Part shown: in pieces, positions 1 through 9,640 of the stretch
How the letters are laid out: every line of letters begins with the position of its first letter
Numbering within the stretch: position 1 is the first letter of the stretch
NCBI GenBank assembly: GCA_029706075.1
Contig: JAINUG010000482.1
Span: 62,001 to 126,000, forward strand
Source: Aldrovandia affinis
Taxonomy: Eukaryota > Chordata > Actinopteri > Notacanthiformes > Halosauridae
DNA length: 64,000 nucleotides
Direction: 5' to 3'
Notes under the pieces: model-generated
Seen by the model: the letters and a program-made list of their open reading frames with translations, nothing else
Told to the model about the DNA's origin: nothing
Database searches by the model: none
Position numbers and translations under genes: made by a program

Positions 1-322
1 GCAACAGTGCACTGGACCATCATAGATGGTTTGGGCAACCCACCCCTTCTATTCTCGTAGAAGTTGATGGAAGCCCCACATTGGAAACTGAGGAGTCTGT
101 GGTGGATGACACCATCCTGAACTGAGATAAAGGGTGAGACTGTTTTCTGGACAATTAATGTGTAAAAGAATAGACCCGCTCATGGAGCTGTTCCTAGTGT
201 ACAGACTGGAGGAAGTTTAGGAGGATTTGGGCGGAGTAATTGTATGTGACACTTACCGCTCGAGGGTAAGTATTTGATAAATGTTTTATGACTATATGGA
301 ATAAAATCATAAAAGGAGGGAG
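1..322. other. No gene recognised
   Basis: AT-rich DNA with short chance ORFs on the minus strand only. From 323 onward the sequence matches ERV gag pieces elsewhere in the window, so this stretch may be decayed leader or flank of ERV-A. No LTR or primer-binding site was seen here. Confidence 0.5.
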
Positions 323-660
323 GGGGCAGGAGATTGGGTTGAGCATGTGGAAAGAAAAGTTTGGGAAGTTGAAGGTCCCGCAATGTGGCAAGATTGTGAA
401 TGCAATTAGGGAGAAAGCTGATAAAGCAAAGCAAAATAAATATGGAATCAAGTATTATATATAATAATATTATATTATATAAAAAATAAAGGTCGATGCG
501 CTATGCATTAAAACAACAGTGGTGTCAGGTGGAGGAGATTGAACTTCCTAAACCAGGGGCAAGAAACTATTCTTTTCCGAGGACGCTGTGATTACGTAAA
601 AATGTTAGACTGTGTGCAAAATAAAAACGAAATGATAATGGCTCAAAAGTAACAAAAAAA
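323..660 (+). pseudogene. ERV-A gag remnants
   Basis: Two short pieces of retroviral Gag, the structural polyprotein. The first (323-430) reads through a tryptophan-lysine-rich matrix segment that matches 50160-50255 (+) and 57195-57335 (-). The second (about 565-640) matches the sequence just before the capsid region at 50815-50870 and 57110-57190. Most of the matrix and all of the capsid are missing between them, and an AT-rich stretch with stops (440-500) lies between. The family call rests on these within-window matches and on the retroviral genes that follow. Confidence 0.6.
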
Positions 661-1070
661 ATTACTATTGAATGTGATAGAATACTAATGGGTTGTCAGT
701 CACGTCACTTGTATAGGTACTATTGGAAATAGTTTTGGGAATTCTATACAATTGATAAATTTGGATTACACATGTGAATTGATATACTGCCAGTCATGCA
801 CAACTGTGTGAATTTATTCCGTCCGAGCAGATAGCCCCAGCGAAATCTTACCCCTGACTTTTAGACATAAGACATTTTGAATATGAGTGTTTCTGGAACA
901 TGCCGCAAATAAACAAAAACGAGATGTTTAGGCACCATGTATAGTTGACCGAAACTGACTGGAATTCTAGTAAACTTGAGTCAAGAGCAGAAATGATTAT
1001 TTGAACAAATCAGGCAGCCGCATATTTCATTATCGAAAATGACCGAATGTGAATGGAGATGTGGGTTCTT
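661..1070 (+). pseudogene. ERV-A protease tail and 2H-like domain, decayed
   Basis: Nearly identical to 52620-53030 (+). One frame, after frameshifts, ends in PHISLSK with the His codon at 1021-1023. This matches in position and context the PHITLL motif of the 2H-like domain in ERV-B and ERV-C. The first histidine motif is not kept: the likely site (882-884) encodes Tyr. The segment lies between gag remnants and the 3' half of RT, where ERV-B and ERV-C carry the same domain. Several stops and frameshifts make it non-functional. The homology is inferred by eye from motif and order. Confidence 0.45.
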
Positions 1071-1079
1071 GGGTTAGGA

Positions 1080-1722
1080 AAACCTGCATCCTGATACTGC
1101 AGCCCCCAAAGCCTAAAAATAAAATAAAAACATGATATTTTTATTTTATTTTTATGAATGATAAATTTCTGCCGAACCTGGATGTGTAATTATGCACAAT
1201 TGATGCAGCCACTGTTAGATTGTATTTACAGCGAACCAATGGAGGCTCAAGATCCAATCAAATGGACTCCTGAAGTCAACGAAGCCTTTGAGCAGGTAAA
1301 ACAGGTTTGGAGGTAAGCAAAGACCAATTGCTTATTACTCCACAGAACTGGATCCTGTAGCAAGAGGACTGCCATGCTGTTTACAAGCTGTAGAAGCAGC
1401 AGCATTAGCAGTAAAAGCCTCACAAACCATAGTGTTATACCAACCAATAGTCAGATACCACATGTAGTTTCTGTATTACTACTGCAAACAAAATATACAT
1501 TCTTGTCACCAGCAAGACAGCTGAGCTGTATGGCGACTCTACTAACAGACCCTAATCTAACAATTGTAAAATGCACCACACTTAATCCGGCTACCTTGCT
1601 GACAACTGCTGAGGATGGAGATCCTCACGATTGTGTAGCTGAAACATCTAGGTCTGTGGCAGCACACCCTGGGTTAATGGACACACCCATTCATGACGCA
1701 GAAGTAACATTCGAAGTGGACT
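1080..1722 (+). pseudogene. ERV-A pol: RT C-terminal part to start of RNase H
   Basis: Matches the pol of ERV-E (54190-55000, -) almost codon for codon. It covers the end of the reverse transcriptase fingers/palm, the thumb and connection segment, and the first RNase H strand (before the insertion at 1723). An A/T-rich expansion at 1110-1160 and a frameshift near 1310 break the frame. The longest open stretch (1374-1724) starts in a shifted frame and joins the true frame only after about 30 codons. The RT catalytic YVDD part is absent. The order RT, RNase H, integrase, env follows downstream. Confidence 0.75.
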
Positions 1723-2392
1723 AGGCAGGGGATTAGGCACCCCGAACCTAGTCCACAACAGGCGGCGGCGGAATTGCAAAGTTCCGAGGGCACGTTAAAG
1801 ACATAGTATAGTGCCGGGAGAAGACTGAAAGGCCCCGTGTCTGATGAAGTATGAATGAACATACTGCCGTGGTACCGTCTAGTCGGCGTAGCTGTCGCAT
1901 GTAAGTATGCAGGCAGTACGTGGTGCGTGGATGACAGTCCACACCTAGCAGAGGGGCGTAGAGGCGACCTCTGTGAACAGGCAAGGCTGGTGAAAACGGT
2001 CAAAGTTTCTATACCCATAGCGAAGTGGGATAGGGATCAGACCGTCGGTTCCTAACTGGGTGGTTAACAGCCACTACGGGGTCCTGATTAGAAGCAGGAC
2101 TAGGGATCGCTATCGACTGGGTCACCGGCCGGTCGGATCGCAGATGGCATTAAGACCATGAGAAATGGCTGCCGCGTTCGGCTCAATGTACAGTCAGGCC
2201 ACTATAAGCTGAAACCGAATGCGTTAGTAAGCGAGTAGTGCTTTCTGTGATCAGTATTTTTGAAAAGAAAATACTGGGAAGCAGAGAGGCTGACGCTCCT
2301 TCACTCCGAGGAGTCGGGGGGAGAAGGAACTCAGCGGAAAGGGATCCAGCCTGGAGCTGCGCCCTAGAGAGGGAGGCTCGAAGGATCAAAGT
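1723..2392. mobile_element. Unidentified 670-bp insertion in RNase H
   Basis: ERV-E (minus, around 54184-54200) has an uninterrupted RNase H start with the codons for YVDGS. In ERV-A the same point is split: sequence up to about 1722 and sequence from about 2393 are contiguous in ERV-E. The insert is GC-richer than its surroundings, with no transposase motif and no clear terminal repeats. It holds an open frame on each strand (1855-2055 +; 1674-2018 -) with no recognisable domain. A GTGGA/GTGGG-like duplication may flank it, but this is weak. Identity unknown. Confidence 0.5.
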
Positions 2393-3172
2393 GGGATCCT
2401 GAAAAAAGAATGACTTCAAAGCGAAACCAATAACACATGCACCATTGATACTGGAACTGATTGTGAGATGTAAATGTGCAACACATATGAAAGGAACAGA
2501 TGAGGTGTCCCTGGGGAATGCATTCGCAGACTTGCTGCAAAAGAAGCAGCTGCAGACACTCTCTTGAGAGACATGCAACAAGCGAGTGACCAGATAAAAA
2601 GCGAATCAAAATGTACTGAGAACGAAACTGGCCCATAGCTGCAGAGTTGAGTCATGGCATATGCCATGTCTCAAGAGGAGGGAGGGTAGATATGATAAAC
2701 AAACCTTATACAATTTGGAGAAAAAAAAATAAAAAATAAAAAATAAAAAATATATATATATATATATATTTGTAAAAGGTGTTTAACATGTTTTGACTAT
2801 TTGAATCTTGGATGATGGATTTCATCCACCTCACAGCAAGTGAGGGGAAAAAGAGCTGATTAGTAATGATTGACCCATTCTCAGGTTGGGTAGAAGCATA
2901 CCCTACCTCAAAAATTGATGCACAACTGTGGAAAAAATAAAAATAAAAATAATAATAATTTGTAGAGAAATAATACCTAGATGGGAAAAGCCTATCACCT
3001 ACCGCAATTTGGAGATAGAATCACCCTGGACGGGACCGTACCAGGTGATTGAAGCTTCGGACAGAGCTGTTCGGGTCCAAAGGAGGGAGATACGGTTTGG
3101 CACCACTACGCACACTGTTCCAAAACAGACACACCCACACGCACGCTCACACAAACCAGTAACAGATTAAAA
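2393..3172 (+). pseudogene. ERV-A pol: RNase H C-terminal part and integrase
   Basis: 2393-2700 matches the RNase H C-terminal half of ERV-E. 2810-2935 encodes the integrase core start (MDFIHL, then DPFSGWVEAYP with the first catalytic Asp). 2928-3170 is an open frame ending in the integrase C-terminal SH3-like region, with the WTGPYQV (GPY/F-type) motif. The zinc-binding N-terminus is mostly lost in an AT expansion (2720-2770), and the central core with the second Asp and the Glu is deleted. Integrase joins viral DNA to the host genome; this one is dead. Confidence 0.7.
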
Positions 3173-3216
3173 GAACTACACGAAGTGGACACCAGATAAC
3201 CCAGATCAGGAGGACA

Positions 3217-3393
3217 ATGACACAATTAGGAATAGTTCAGGAGGAGAGAAGGAGGAGGAAACAAGAGCTTAGTTTCACAGACTACTGTAGGGAGGTGGGA
3301 CTAATGGTACTTACAGGATTAGGACTTTTGGTGGTAAGTATCACAACAATGGTAAGTGATCTCAATAATGACACCATTCCCAAAACAAAGTGA
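3217..3393 (+). pseudogene. ERV-A env leader peptide, 58 codons
   Basis: A short open frame directly after integrase. It starts with ATG at 3217, has a basic N-terminus rich in Arg/Lys/Glu, then a hydrophobic stretch (about residues 28-46, with VGLMVLTGLGLLVV). This looks like the long signal peptide of a retroviral envelope. It ends at TGA 3391-3393, after which SU-like sequence resumes in another frame. The start was chosen because it is the first ATG ahead of the hydrophobic segment. Inference from position and hydropathy. Confidence 0.5.
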
Positions 3394-3497
3394 TCCTACA
3401 AGCATAGAGTTCGAGTTCAATCAAACCATCTTTGATCTAATGCTGGCACTCGCCAAGTGAGGAATGATAAAATTGATGCTTACATGTGTATTGAACT

Positions 3498-3920
3498 ATG
3501 AGAGAACTTGAAGTGAACAATGCAACAAGACTCGCAGGAGGACCCAGAAATGTGAGAGGAAATTTGAGGCTAGGAACGATGGTGATTTTGGCATGTGCAA
3601 ATCTGATTGAAGGCGCAGACAATGTAGATCCGTGCGGTGCAAAGGTGATTATAAAAGCCGACATGAATAAAGATAATACCTTCCAATTCGACTTATGTAA
3701 AGTAATAAACTGTGGAGGCAAGCAAGCCTCATGGACAGGGTACGATGTGTATGGATGTCAGTTCAGATGGGGTTACCCCATCCCGGGATCATGGTGCAGT
3801 GCATGGTCAGATGTATTTTGGACCACCAGTTCAAATTATGGGAAACATGTAACTCTGGGAAATGATAAATGGGGAAAAATACAGAACGCCATAAGACTGA
3901 AGAGAAGTGAGTTGATTTAG
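3498..3920 (+). pseudogene. ERV-A env surface subunit, N-terminal fragment
   Basis: A 140-codon open frame with a Cys/Trp-rich pattern (CKVINCGG, YDVYGCQFRWG, WCSAWSDVFWTT) of the kind seen in fish gamma/epsilon-like ERV envelope surface subunits. The first roughly 45 residues may be out of frame with the true protein. The frame closes at 3920 and SU-like sequence continues in the next ORF. The surface subunit would bind the host receptor; this copy is fragmented. Called from pattern and position downstream of integrase. Confidence 0.6.
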
Positions 3921-3986
3921 ACTGACAGGTCAGGGGCTAACCCTATCGTTCTGACAACCAAACAGGGAATTACTAATCCATGGCCA

Positions 3987-4508
3987 ATGGTAGGGTATGA
4001 CCCGAAAACTTGTCACGGTGCGCAGTGGAAGCGTGAGCGGCGCAATCCCAAAAACAGGAACACGTTTTATGTAGTTTTGGGAGTAGACGTATCGGGCAAG
4101 GATCCAATGGGTTTAATCAGAATAGATCTTATTAACACCACCCAACAAGTACACCCAGACCGCCTTCCTCGATTGGAAAAACCCACGTCAGCCCCAGATA
4201 CCGTAATTAAACTAGATACAGAAAAGATAACCTACAAAACTAGACTGGGGTTAGAAACCGGGTTCATAGACAGCAATGCATGGATAGAACAGGTGGAACA
4301 ACTTGCTAACCAAGCAGGGCAGCAAGATTGTTTGATATGCACAGGAGCTCGACCAACTCTGAGATTAACAAAAACAGCGGAATACAAACTTGTAGATGAA
4401 GTAGCGGCCGGCTTTGAGAGTTTTCCCCTATGGTCAGCTATTTTTCCGGTAACAGTCAACAAAATTGTGAATAGGATAAACATGATTCACTACAACGTAC
4501 AACGATGA
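3987..4508 (+). pseudogene. ERV-A env surface subunit C-terminal part and start of TM
   Basis: A 173-codon open frame. It carries the SU-like motif CLICTGARPTL (about residues 112-122) and ends with IHYNVQR, a motif that in fish ERV envelopes I recognise as lying in the transmembrane subunit. No furin-type cleavage site or fusion peptide is visible between them, so a deletion probably joins SU to TM. The frame then ends at 4508. Not functional. Confidence 0.6.
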
Positions 4509-5849
4509 ACATAACTAGGAGGCATTGTATACCATGCCTCCGAACATTGGTAACTAAAACAATTGATAGAGCCATGACTGCCAGAGATGACATGCCCCCA
4601 AAATACAAGTGTGTACTGTTGGGAGAGGGATCATTGGAGAAATCGGGTCCCCCGGGCACTGTCTATCTTTCCCGCTCTTAGTATTACCACCTTAGCCCCT
4701 AATGATTTTGAGTGGCAAAGTTGCACGCCTAGTGCGGCGGCTGAGATTTGTGTCCACAGATAATTGGGGAGATGGAGAAAGCCTGGGTGGAGCCGCCAGG
4801 ACCCTACACGGAGAACTGCCCCATTGGAAATCCATACTGCAGATACGGGAAGGAGCCAGGAGCAGGATGGCGATGCTGGGACTGGGCCGAGATATTCCGC
4901 CCGGAACAGAACAACCTGGCCAGGGAACTTCGCGCCGATCCTGAGGTTGCAGCATGGTACTACTCCAACGAGTTCGAGTCGACCCATACCCTGACCTGAT
5001 GTCTGACCAGTGGGAAGAGGAGTAGATGAATGTTGTCTATCTGTTGTTCGTTTGTTTGTTTGTCTGTCTATATGAATGTTGCTAAGAAAACAAAAAAAAA
5101 AAGAGGAAAAATTTAAAAATGAAAGTATGGTGTCGCATTACACTAATGTTTTCTACTTATATTGTTAACATTCACTAAGAAGTAACTTTATACTTATTTT
5201 TACACCTATTTTATATTCACTCTATACTTACCAAGGAACTTTATATTCTAAGCAAGAACTTAAGTGTATAATCCATCTCTAATATTGAAAGGTTGAAATA
5301 ACCATGTGATCTGACGCTTTGCTTAATGGCTCATGTGCTAGACCAAGCCCCTTGATAGTAGCATCCCAGGATGCAAATGCTGATAAATTGTAAAACGCGG
5401 GGTCTGGTTCGCTGTTTAGACACCCGGTTGGTTTCGCTCAGAGCGGATGCTGAGTGCTCCTTTAAACACTCCCACTGGCAGCACTGCCAAGCCAGGACAG
5501 TGTGGCTTTTAACCCAAAGAGGTTTTTCCCAGTGGCTGAGTAGAGCCTTCGGGGTGACATTGCTTTGCTGTGCTAGAATGCTTAAAAGGCGTAAATTGAT
5601 AATTTTGTGTAAAATTAGCATGCCCAAAGGTTGGACTGAGTAGGCACACGCCGGCGGGGTTCAAGAGCCGAAAAGACCAGCCAGAGGGTTGATTTAACCA
5701 AAGGCGTGTATGTAACCTGCTATTAGTGCATACAAGTCCCGCACCTCCAGCCAAAGAGGCTTATATAATGTTGAGACAGTATGGGGAAACTTTTGTTTCT
5801 GGAGCTCAAATTGCTCTCTTTAATTGTGTTGCTCCCATGAATGTGAGCA
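4509..5849 (+). pseudogene. ERV-A env 3' remnant and 3' untranslated region
   Basis: Open stretches at 4748-4999 and 5371-5643 have no domain I recognise. The first is Cys/Trp-rich and could be a displaced envelope segment. No immunosuppressive-type CX6C motif and no clear transmembrane anchor was found, so the TM subunit is deleted or decayed. 5050-5330 is AT-rich and non-coding. Assigned to ERV-A because it sits between env and the polypurine tract and LTR. Confidence 0.4.
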
Positions 5850-5860
5850 AAGGAGGGAAT
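5850..5860 (+). promoter_or_regulatory. ERV-A polypurine tract
   Basis: A purine run (AAAGGAGGGAA type) immediately before the TGTGGGA start of the LTR at 5861. In retroviruses this primes plus-strand synthesis and defines the LTR edge. Confidence 0.65.
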
Positions 5861-6286
5861 TGTGGGATTTTATTAGTATGTTCTTATTCTGACCTGCAAA
5901 ACTAGTCTTGGCGCCTATTATTTGTTTTGAGTTCTTGCAACTGTTTCTGATAAGGCTGATAGGAAGTCAGGCTGACGTAAGTGGCTTAAACAGATGAGGT
6001 AGGTTGTTATTTATTGGACAGTCTTCCTGATAGGAAGTCAGGCTGACGTAAGTGGCTTGCGATTGGAGGACCTGGGAAAACGTCAGCCAATCAGCAGAGA
6101 CCTGATTTGTGACTTAGAGAAGAAGTTGGAGGAGAAGCAGGGGTTACGGACCGCGGGAGAGAGAGCTGAAGAGCTCGATGGAGAGATTTGTGTTTGTCTG
6201 CTTGTGATCCATGTTATATTCTATTTGTCTCGAATAAATTCTGAGTTACAGATTATTTGGTTTTAGTATTCGGCCTCCTCACGACA
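5861..6286 (+). repeat. 3' LTR of ERV-A
   Basis: Starts TGTGGGATTT right after the polypurine tract and ends near CACGACA (6286), so it has TG...CA ends and is about 426 bp. It contains two identical 32-bp blocks in U3 (5956-5987, 6027-6058) and a polyadenylation signal AATAAA at 6233-6238. The matching 5' LTR is not in the window. The right edge is judged from the terminal CA and could be off by a few bases. Confidence 0.65.
5956..6058 (+). promoter_or_regulatory. Duplicated enhancer-like block in ERV-A U3
   Basis: Two identical 32-bp direct repeats (5956-5987 and 6027-6058), 71 bp apart start to start. Each carries TGACGTAA, which fits a CRE/ATF-type binding site, and AGGAAG, which fits an ETS core. 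Direct repeats in U3 are typical of gammaretroviral enhancers. The repeats are seen; the factor binding is inferred. Confidence 0.6.
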
Positions 6287-6310
6287 CCTCCTTTGATACA
6301 CGCCATCAAT

Positions 6311-7635
6311 AGCGGGCTGCTTGCTAGCTAACGTTAGCCCTGTGTGTGTGTGTGGCGTGTGTGAAAAAACGGTGTTAGCGTTAACTCCGTGCTGAGTGCG
6401 AGCACCCACAATAATTAGCAAGGCAACCAGCGAAGTGTAAGCTACATTTAGGCTATTTCAGTATATTATTTTAGTTAATTACACTAATTGGTTGATTCCG
6501 TGATGTTTTGGTTCATATTAGTAAAATTTTAGATTCACGCCATGGCCGGCAAATGCTTCACCACTGCTGTAGGCTGCACGGCAGTCACCAGAGCATTCAA
6601 AACTGCATGCACTGTATCAGTTCGCCAGTTGTCTCAATTCAAGCACAAGACAGATACATTGTGTATACCATTTTGCAACAAAGTAGCTACTACCATTGCA
6701 GGACGAGTTGATTGGCCTAACGTTACATTTATCGAAACAAAAGCGGAGAAATCCGTCAGGCTACTGACGCTACACTTCACTGCGCTACACGGTTGCTAGG
6801 GCCGAATTGACTGGTGGCAATCTGTCAGCCCGTTCATTTGTTCAGTTCACCACAGAGGTATTTTACAAGCGTCTTTGAACACACACAATAAACAATGATA
6901 ATGCGAACCTGTGTTTCTGAGAAATTAAAGGTTTTTGTCTGACACAACGTTAGTATGAGTTACAACTTGGCATAAAGTTACACAGCAGTACTAGCTAACA
7001 GTTGAGCAGTTGATTTGATTGTGAGTGTTGAACATTTTCAGTTTGTAATAAATATGGCTGAATGAACACACTTGTATTCCTTACAGTATCCATGAAATTC
7101 GACACTTTGACTCCCTTAGATATGTCAGATGATTTCTGTACTTTTCACTACATGTTTTATTAATTCATAAACTATCCTATCAGTCCTTAAAATAATAGTT
7201 GCAAATATCCATAATAATCTACAAGACATCATTAACACTAACTATATATATATATAAATAATCATGATTCTTGTGAAATCTTTCCACCTGGGAGCCTTTT
7301 GACTAAATCAATTTATTTTCTCTTTCTCTACAGAAACAAAGCTCTGGCCAAAAGGAAAAGAAAATGTCTTCTAGAATGGAATGTTGTTACCTGTTGATCT
7401 AATGTGCCTATTGTTAAAATAAATAATTATTTCAAATAAAAATACAATTATTTATTTCCTAATCATTTGAATGGTGTTTTTTATGGCAATAACAAATATA
7501 GACGACAAAACCAAAATAAAGAAACAACAGTCCCCGATTTTTGGGACAGTTTACATTCACTTTGGGACGGTTAAAATTGTATTTCGGGATGGTTCCGGGA
7601 CTGTGGTGAAAAAAGTTAGTCTGGAGCCCTGCTCC
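6311..7635 (+). mobile_element. Helitron 5' region, left copy
   Basis: Matches the reverse complement of about 63010-63840 over both flanks at high identity, including the conserved 5' ORF and the segment ending in VVKKVSLEPC that leads into the Rep gene of the right copy. The left copy stops at about 7635, just after that peptide, so Rep is missing. It contains about 490 bp (6758-7246) absent from the right copy. A pyrimidine tract plus CAG at about 7315-7332 is a good splice-acceptor candidate. The left edge abuts the ERV-A LTR, so the Helitron 5' TC end is not certain. Confidence 0.7.
6542..6799 (+). CDS. Small Helitron-borne ORF, unknown function
   Basis: An 85-codon frame starting MAGKCFTTAVGC, Cys-poor after residue 50, with no signal peptide or membrane segment. 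I do not recognise the protein. The same ATG and about 48 identical or near-identical codons occur in the right Helitron copy (63612 downward), where a C-to-T change creates a stop. Conservation in both copies suggests the first coding exon of a Helitron gene or a captured host exon. The shared part ends near codon 73; the rest lies in left-copy-specific sequence. ATG context is CGCCATGG, a good Kozak match. Confidence 0.4.
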   Translation: MAGKCFTTAVGCTAVTRAFKTACTVSVRQLSQFKHKTDTLCIPFCNKVATTIAGRVDWPNVTFIETKAEKSVRLLTLHFTALHGC

Positions 7636-7813
7636 CAACCTGACTGGCTCTTGTTTTATAGGATAACCAAGTAAGTACCCGATAATTTTTCAACACTGAC
7701 ATAGGGGCCAGATTTACGAAGGAAAATAAAATAAGATATTAATAAAAAATCAAGAAGTCACACTAAGGGCCAGGATTTCCTATATCCTTAGCTGATAACA
7801 CTAAAAAGGACAC
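7636..7813 (+). other. ERV-B leader with candidate splice donor
   Basis: Short non-coding stretch before gag of ERV-B. GTAAGT at 7671-7676 is a perfect 5' splice-site core and could be the major retroviral donor, which normally lies between primer-binding site and gag. No LTR or primer-binding site is visible, so the 5' end of ERV-B is missing. Confidence 0.35.
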
Positions 7814-8212
7814 ATGGGGGCAAAAGCAGGAAAGATGGGACAATGGAAAGGTACCACAGAGGGAGGAGTGTTCATGCCAGTGGAAGTGATATCAAAACGT
7901 CACCCCGAACACAGAAAACAGATCCAAAAATGCATGAAAAAATGGAACAAGAGAACAACCGGTGGCCAACAATGGCCAAGTGAGGGCACCTTCGACCTTG
8001 TCAGTTGTGAAGAGGTGGAGACTATTATAAAACATCACAAACCCAATGACACGAGTAACAAATGCATATTCAATCGAACCAAAGAGCAGGAGGTGCTACA
8101 GTGGTTTAAACAAGAAGGAGATCTGTATAGGGAGTCAGTTAAGACAATAAAAAGCATGCTGGAGGAAAAGGACAAAGAGAAAGAACGAGAGTCCTCCGCC
8201 CTATCCAATTGA
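7814..8212 (+). pseudogene. ERV-B gag, matrix region
   Basis: A 132-codon frame starting MGAKAGK; Gly at position 2 fits N-myristoylation, the usual membrane anchor of Gag. A segment with WPSEGTFD and downstream basic/acidic residues resembles fish ERV matrix. A long Lys/Glu stretch (about residues 105-127) is probably helical. The frame ends at TGA 8210-8212 and gag continues in a new frame at 8241, so the polyprotein is interrupted. Confidence 0.7.
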
Positions 8213-8240
8213 TAAAACTCTATTTAGGGCAGGCTAATAT

Positions 8241-8822
8241 GTGATAAGAGGAGAGGAAGAAGACGCGATAGAAATAGAAGGAACGATGGAATTGGAACCA
8301 GTAAAAGGAATAGTCAAAATAGTGTTGAGAAATGGGGACTCCGAGGCCCGAGATAGAGGGAATGCAAGATTAAAGAAAACTACCAAGCTGGGTACTGTGT
8401 CATACACACAGTTGAGAAGAGAAGCAAGACAGGAGGGCAATTATCATTCAAAATTGGGAAAAGAAGCCGAACAGACGAGTAACAATTCAGAGGCAGTGGC
8501 AGATCGACTGCATGATAGGATAGCAGCTAGAGGAGAGAAAAGAAAGAAGCGAAGCACACACACAGTTAAGTACTCTTCCACCCCTAGAAGCAGCATAATT
8601 AGTGAGAGTGAGGAAGAAGAAGAAGCACCTCAGGGTGCCATGGGGCGATTGGTGCATGGAGAACTGTGGATTGAAAATAAGGGAGCTGCACGAGCAAGAA
8701 AGGGAAATTATCAGGAAAAGATACAGACCGCCCTAGAGCGAACCCTAGCGCGAACACAGATGCGCATTCATGAAATGCACAGGAACATAGAGGAGGCGAG
8801 GAGAAAGACCATCCCATCCTGA
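8241..8822 (+). pseudogene. ERV-B gag, charged linker
   Basis: A 193-codon frame rich in Arg, Lys and Glu with an acidic run (SESEEEEE, about residues 119-126). It sits between matrix and capsid, where ERV Gag proteins carry a variable linker. No enzymatic motif. The stop at 8822 falls just before capsid-like sequence. Confidence 0.6.
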
Positions 8823-9640
8823 GTGGTAAAAGGATTCCAAGGGAATCAACAGTAAAGTACCAGCAGTCAGCGGACGATGAGGACGTGAATGAAAGAGATG
8901 CGATATATCAATTCCCCTTAGTAGAAAAAGCAGGCTGAATACAATATGCAACCTGGTCCTTTATGGACATGGTGGGGTTAGCGGGATGATTGCCGAACCT
9001 CACAGATGGAGCTGGGAAATGGATTGTAGCCCTAGAAGAGAGTACAGGGGGAGTCAGGTTGGCGCTAGGAGACATCAAAGCTCTACTAATGCACGTGGTC
9101 AGAAAGCCTGTGACCGATGAGGTCTTAGAAGTGGTGGGATTGCAATGGCAAATAGCGGGGCACTCAACAGATCACGTGGGATTCGGTGGATGCAGGACCC
9201 CGATCTGGGCAGAACTCTGACGGGTGTATCCGGACAGACTGGATCCCTCAAAGCTGGAAGGAGAAGAGTTAAAGGAAGAAGAGAGTGTGCTAATGTACCT
9301 AAGCACATTCCAGCGCAAGTGAAGAGAGGAAACAGGAAGTCCCTGGAATGCAAATGCCACTACAGAAAACATGTTCAAATTAATGGTCAAGAAGGGCCTG
9401 CCAGAACCAGTGCAAAAGCCCCCGGATGAGGTAGTGAGGTTAATGAGAATGGAATGGATAATTCTCGCAGAACACGTTAAACACCATGTAGAACAACATC
9501 GGAAGGAGAAGAAAGACGAAGATGACCAGAGCAAGCAGCTGGCCAACAAGCTCACAAAACTACAGCTGGGGGAGCTGACCAAAAACAATAAAGACAAAGA
9601 GAAGACCGACAAAGGTAAAACCCAGGCCCCAGTGATGTTC
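8823..9640 (+). pseudogene. ERV-B gag, capsid and start of nucleocapsid
   Basis: Broken over at least three stretches: 8870-8990 (YQFPL then an Ala/Leu-rich helix start), 8990-9220 (76 codons) and 9220-9640. The last includes YPDRLDPSKLEGEEL and a helix-rich C-terminal capsid pattern ending in a Lys-rich tail (KDKEKTDKGK). Capsid would form the virion shell. An L2 LINE cuts the gene at about 9641 and the nucleocapsid resumes at about 11871. Confidence 0.7.
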
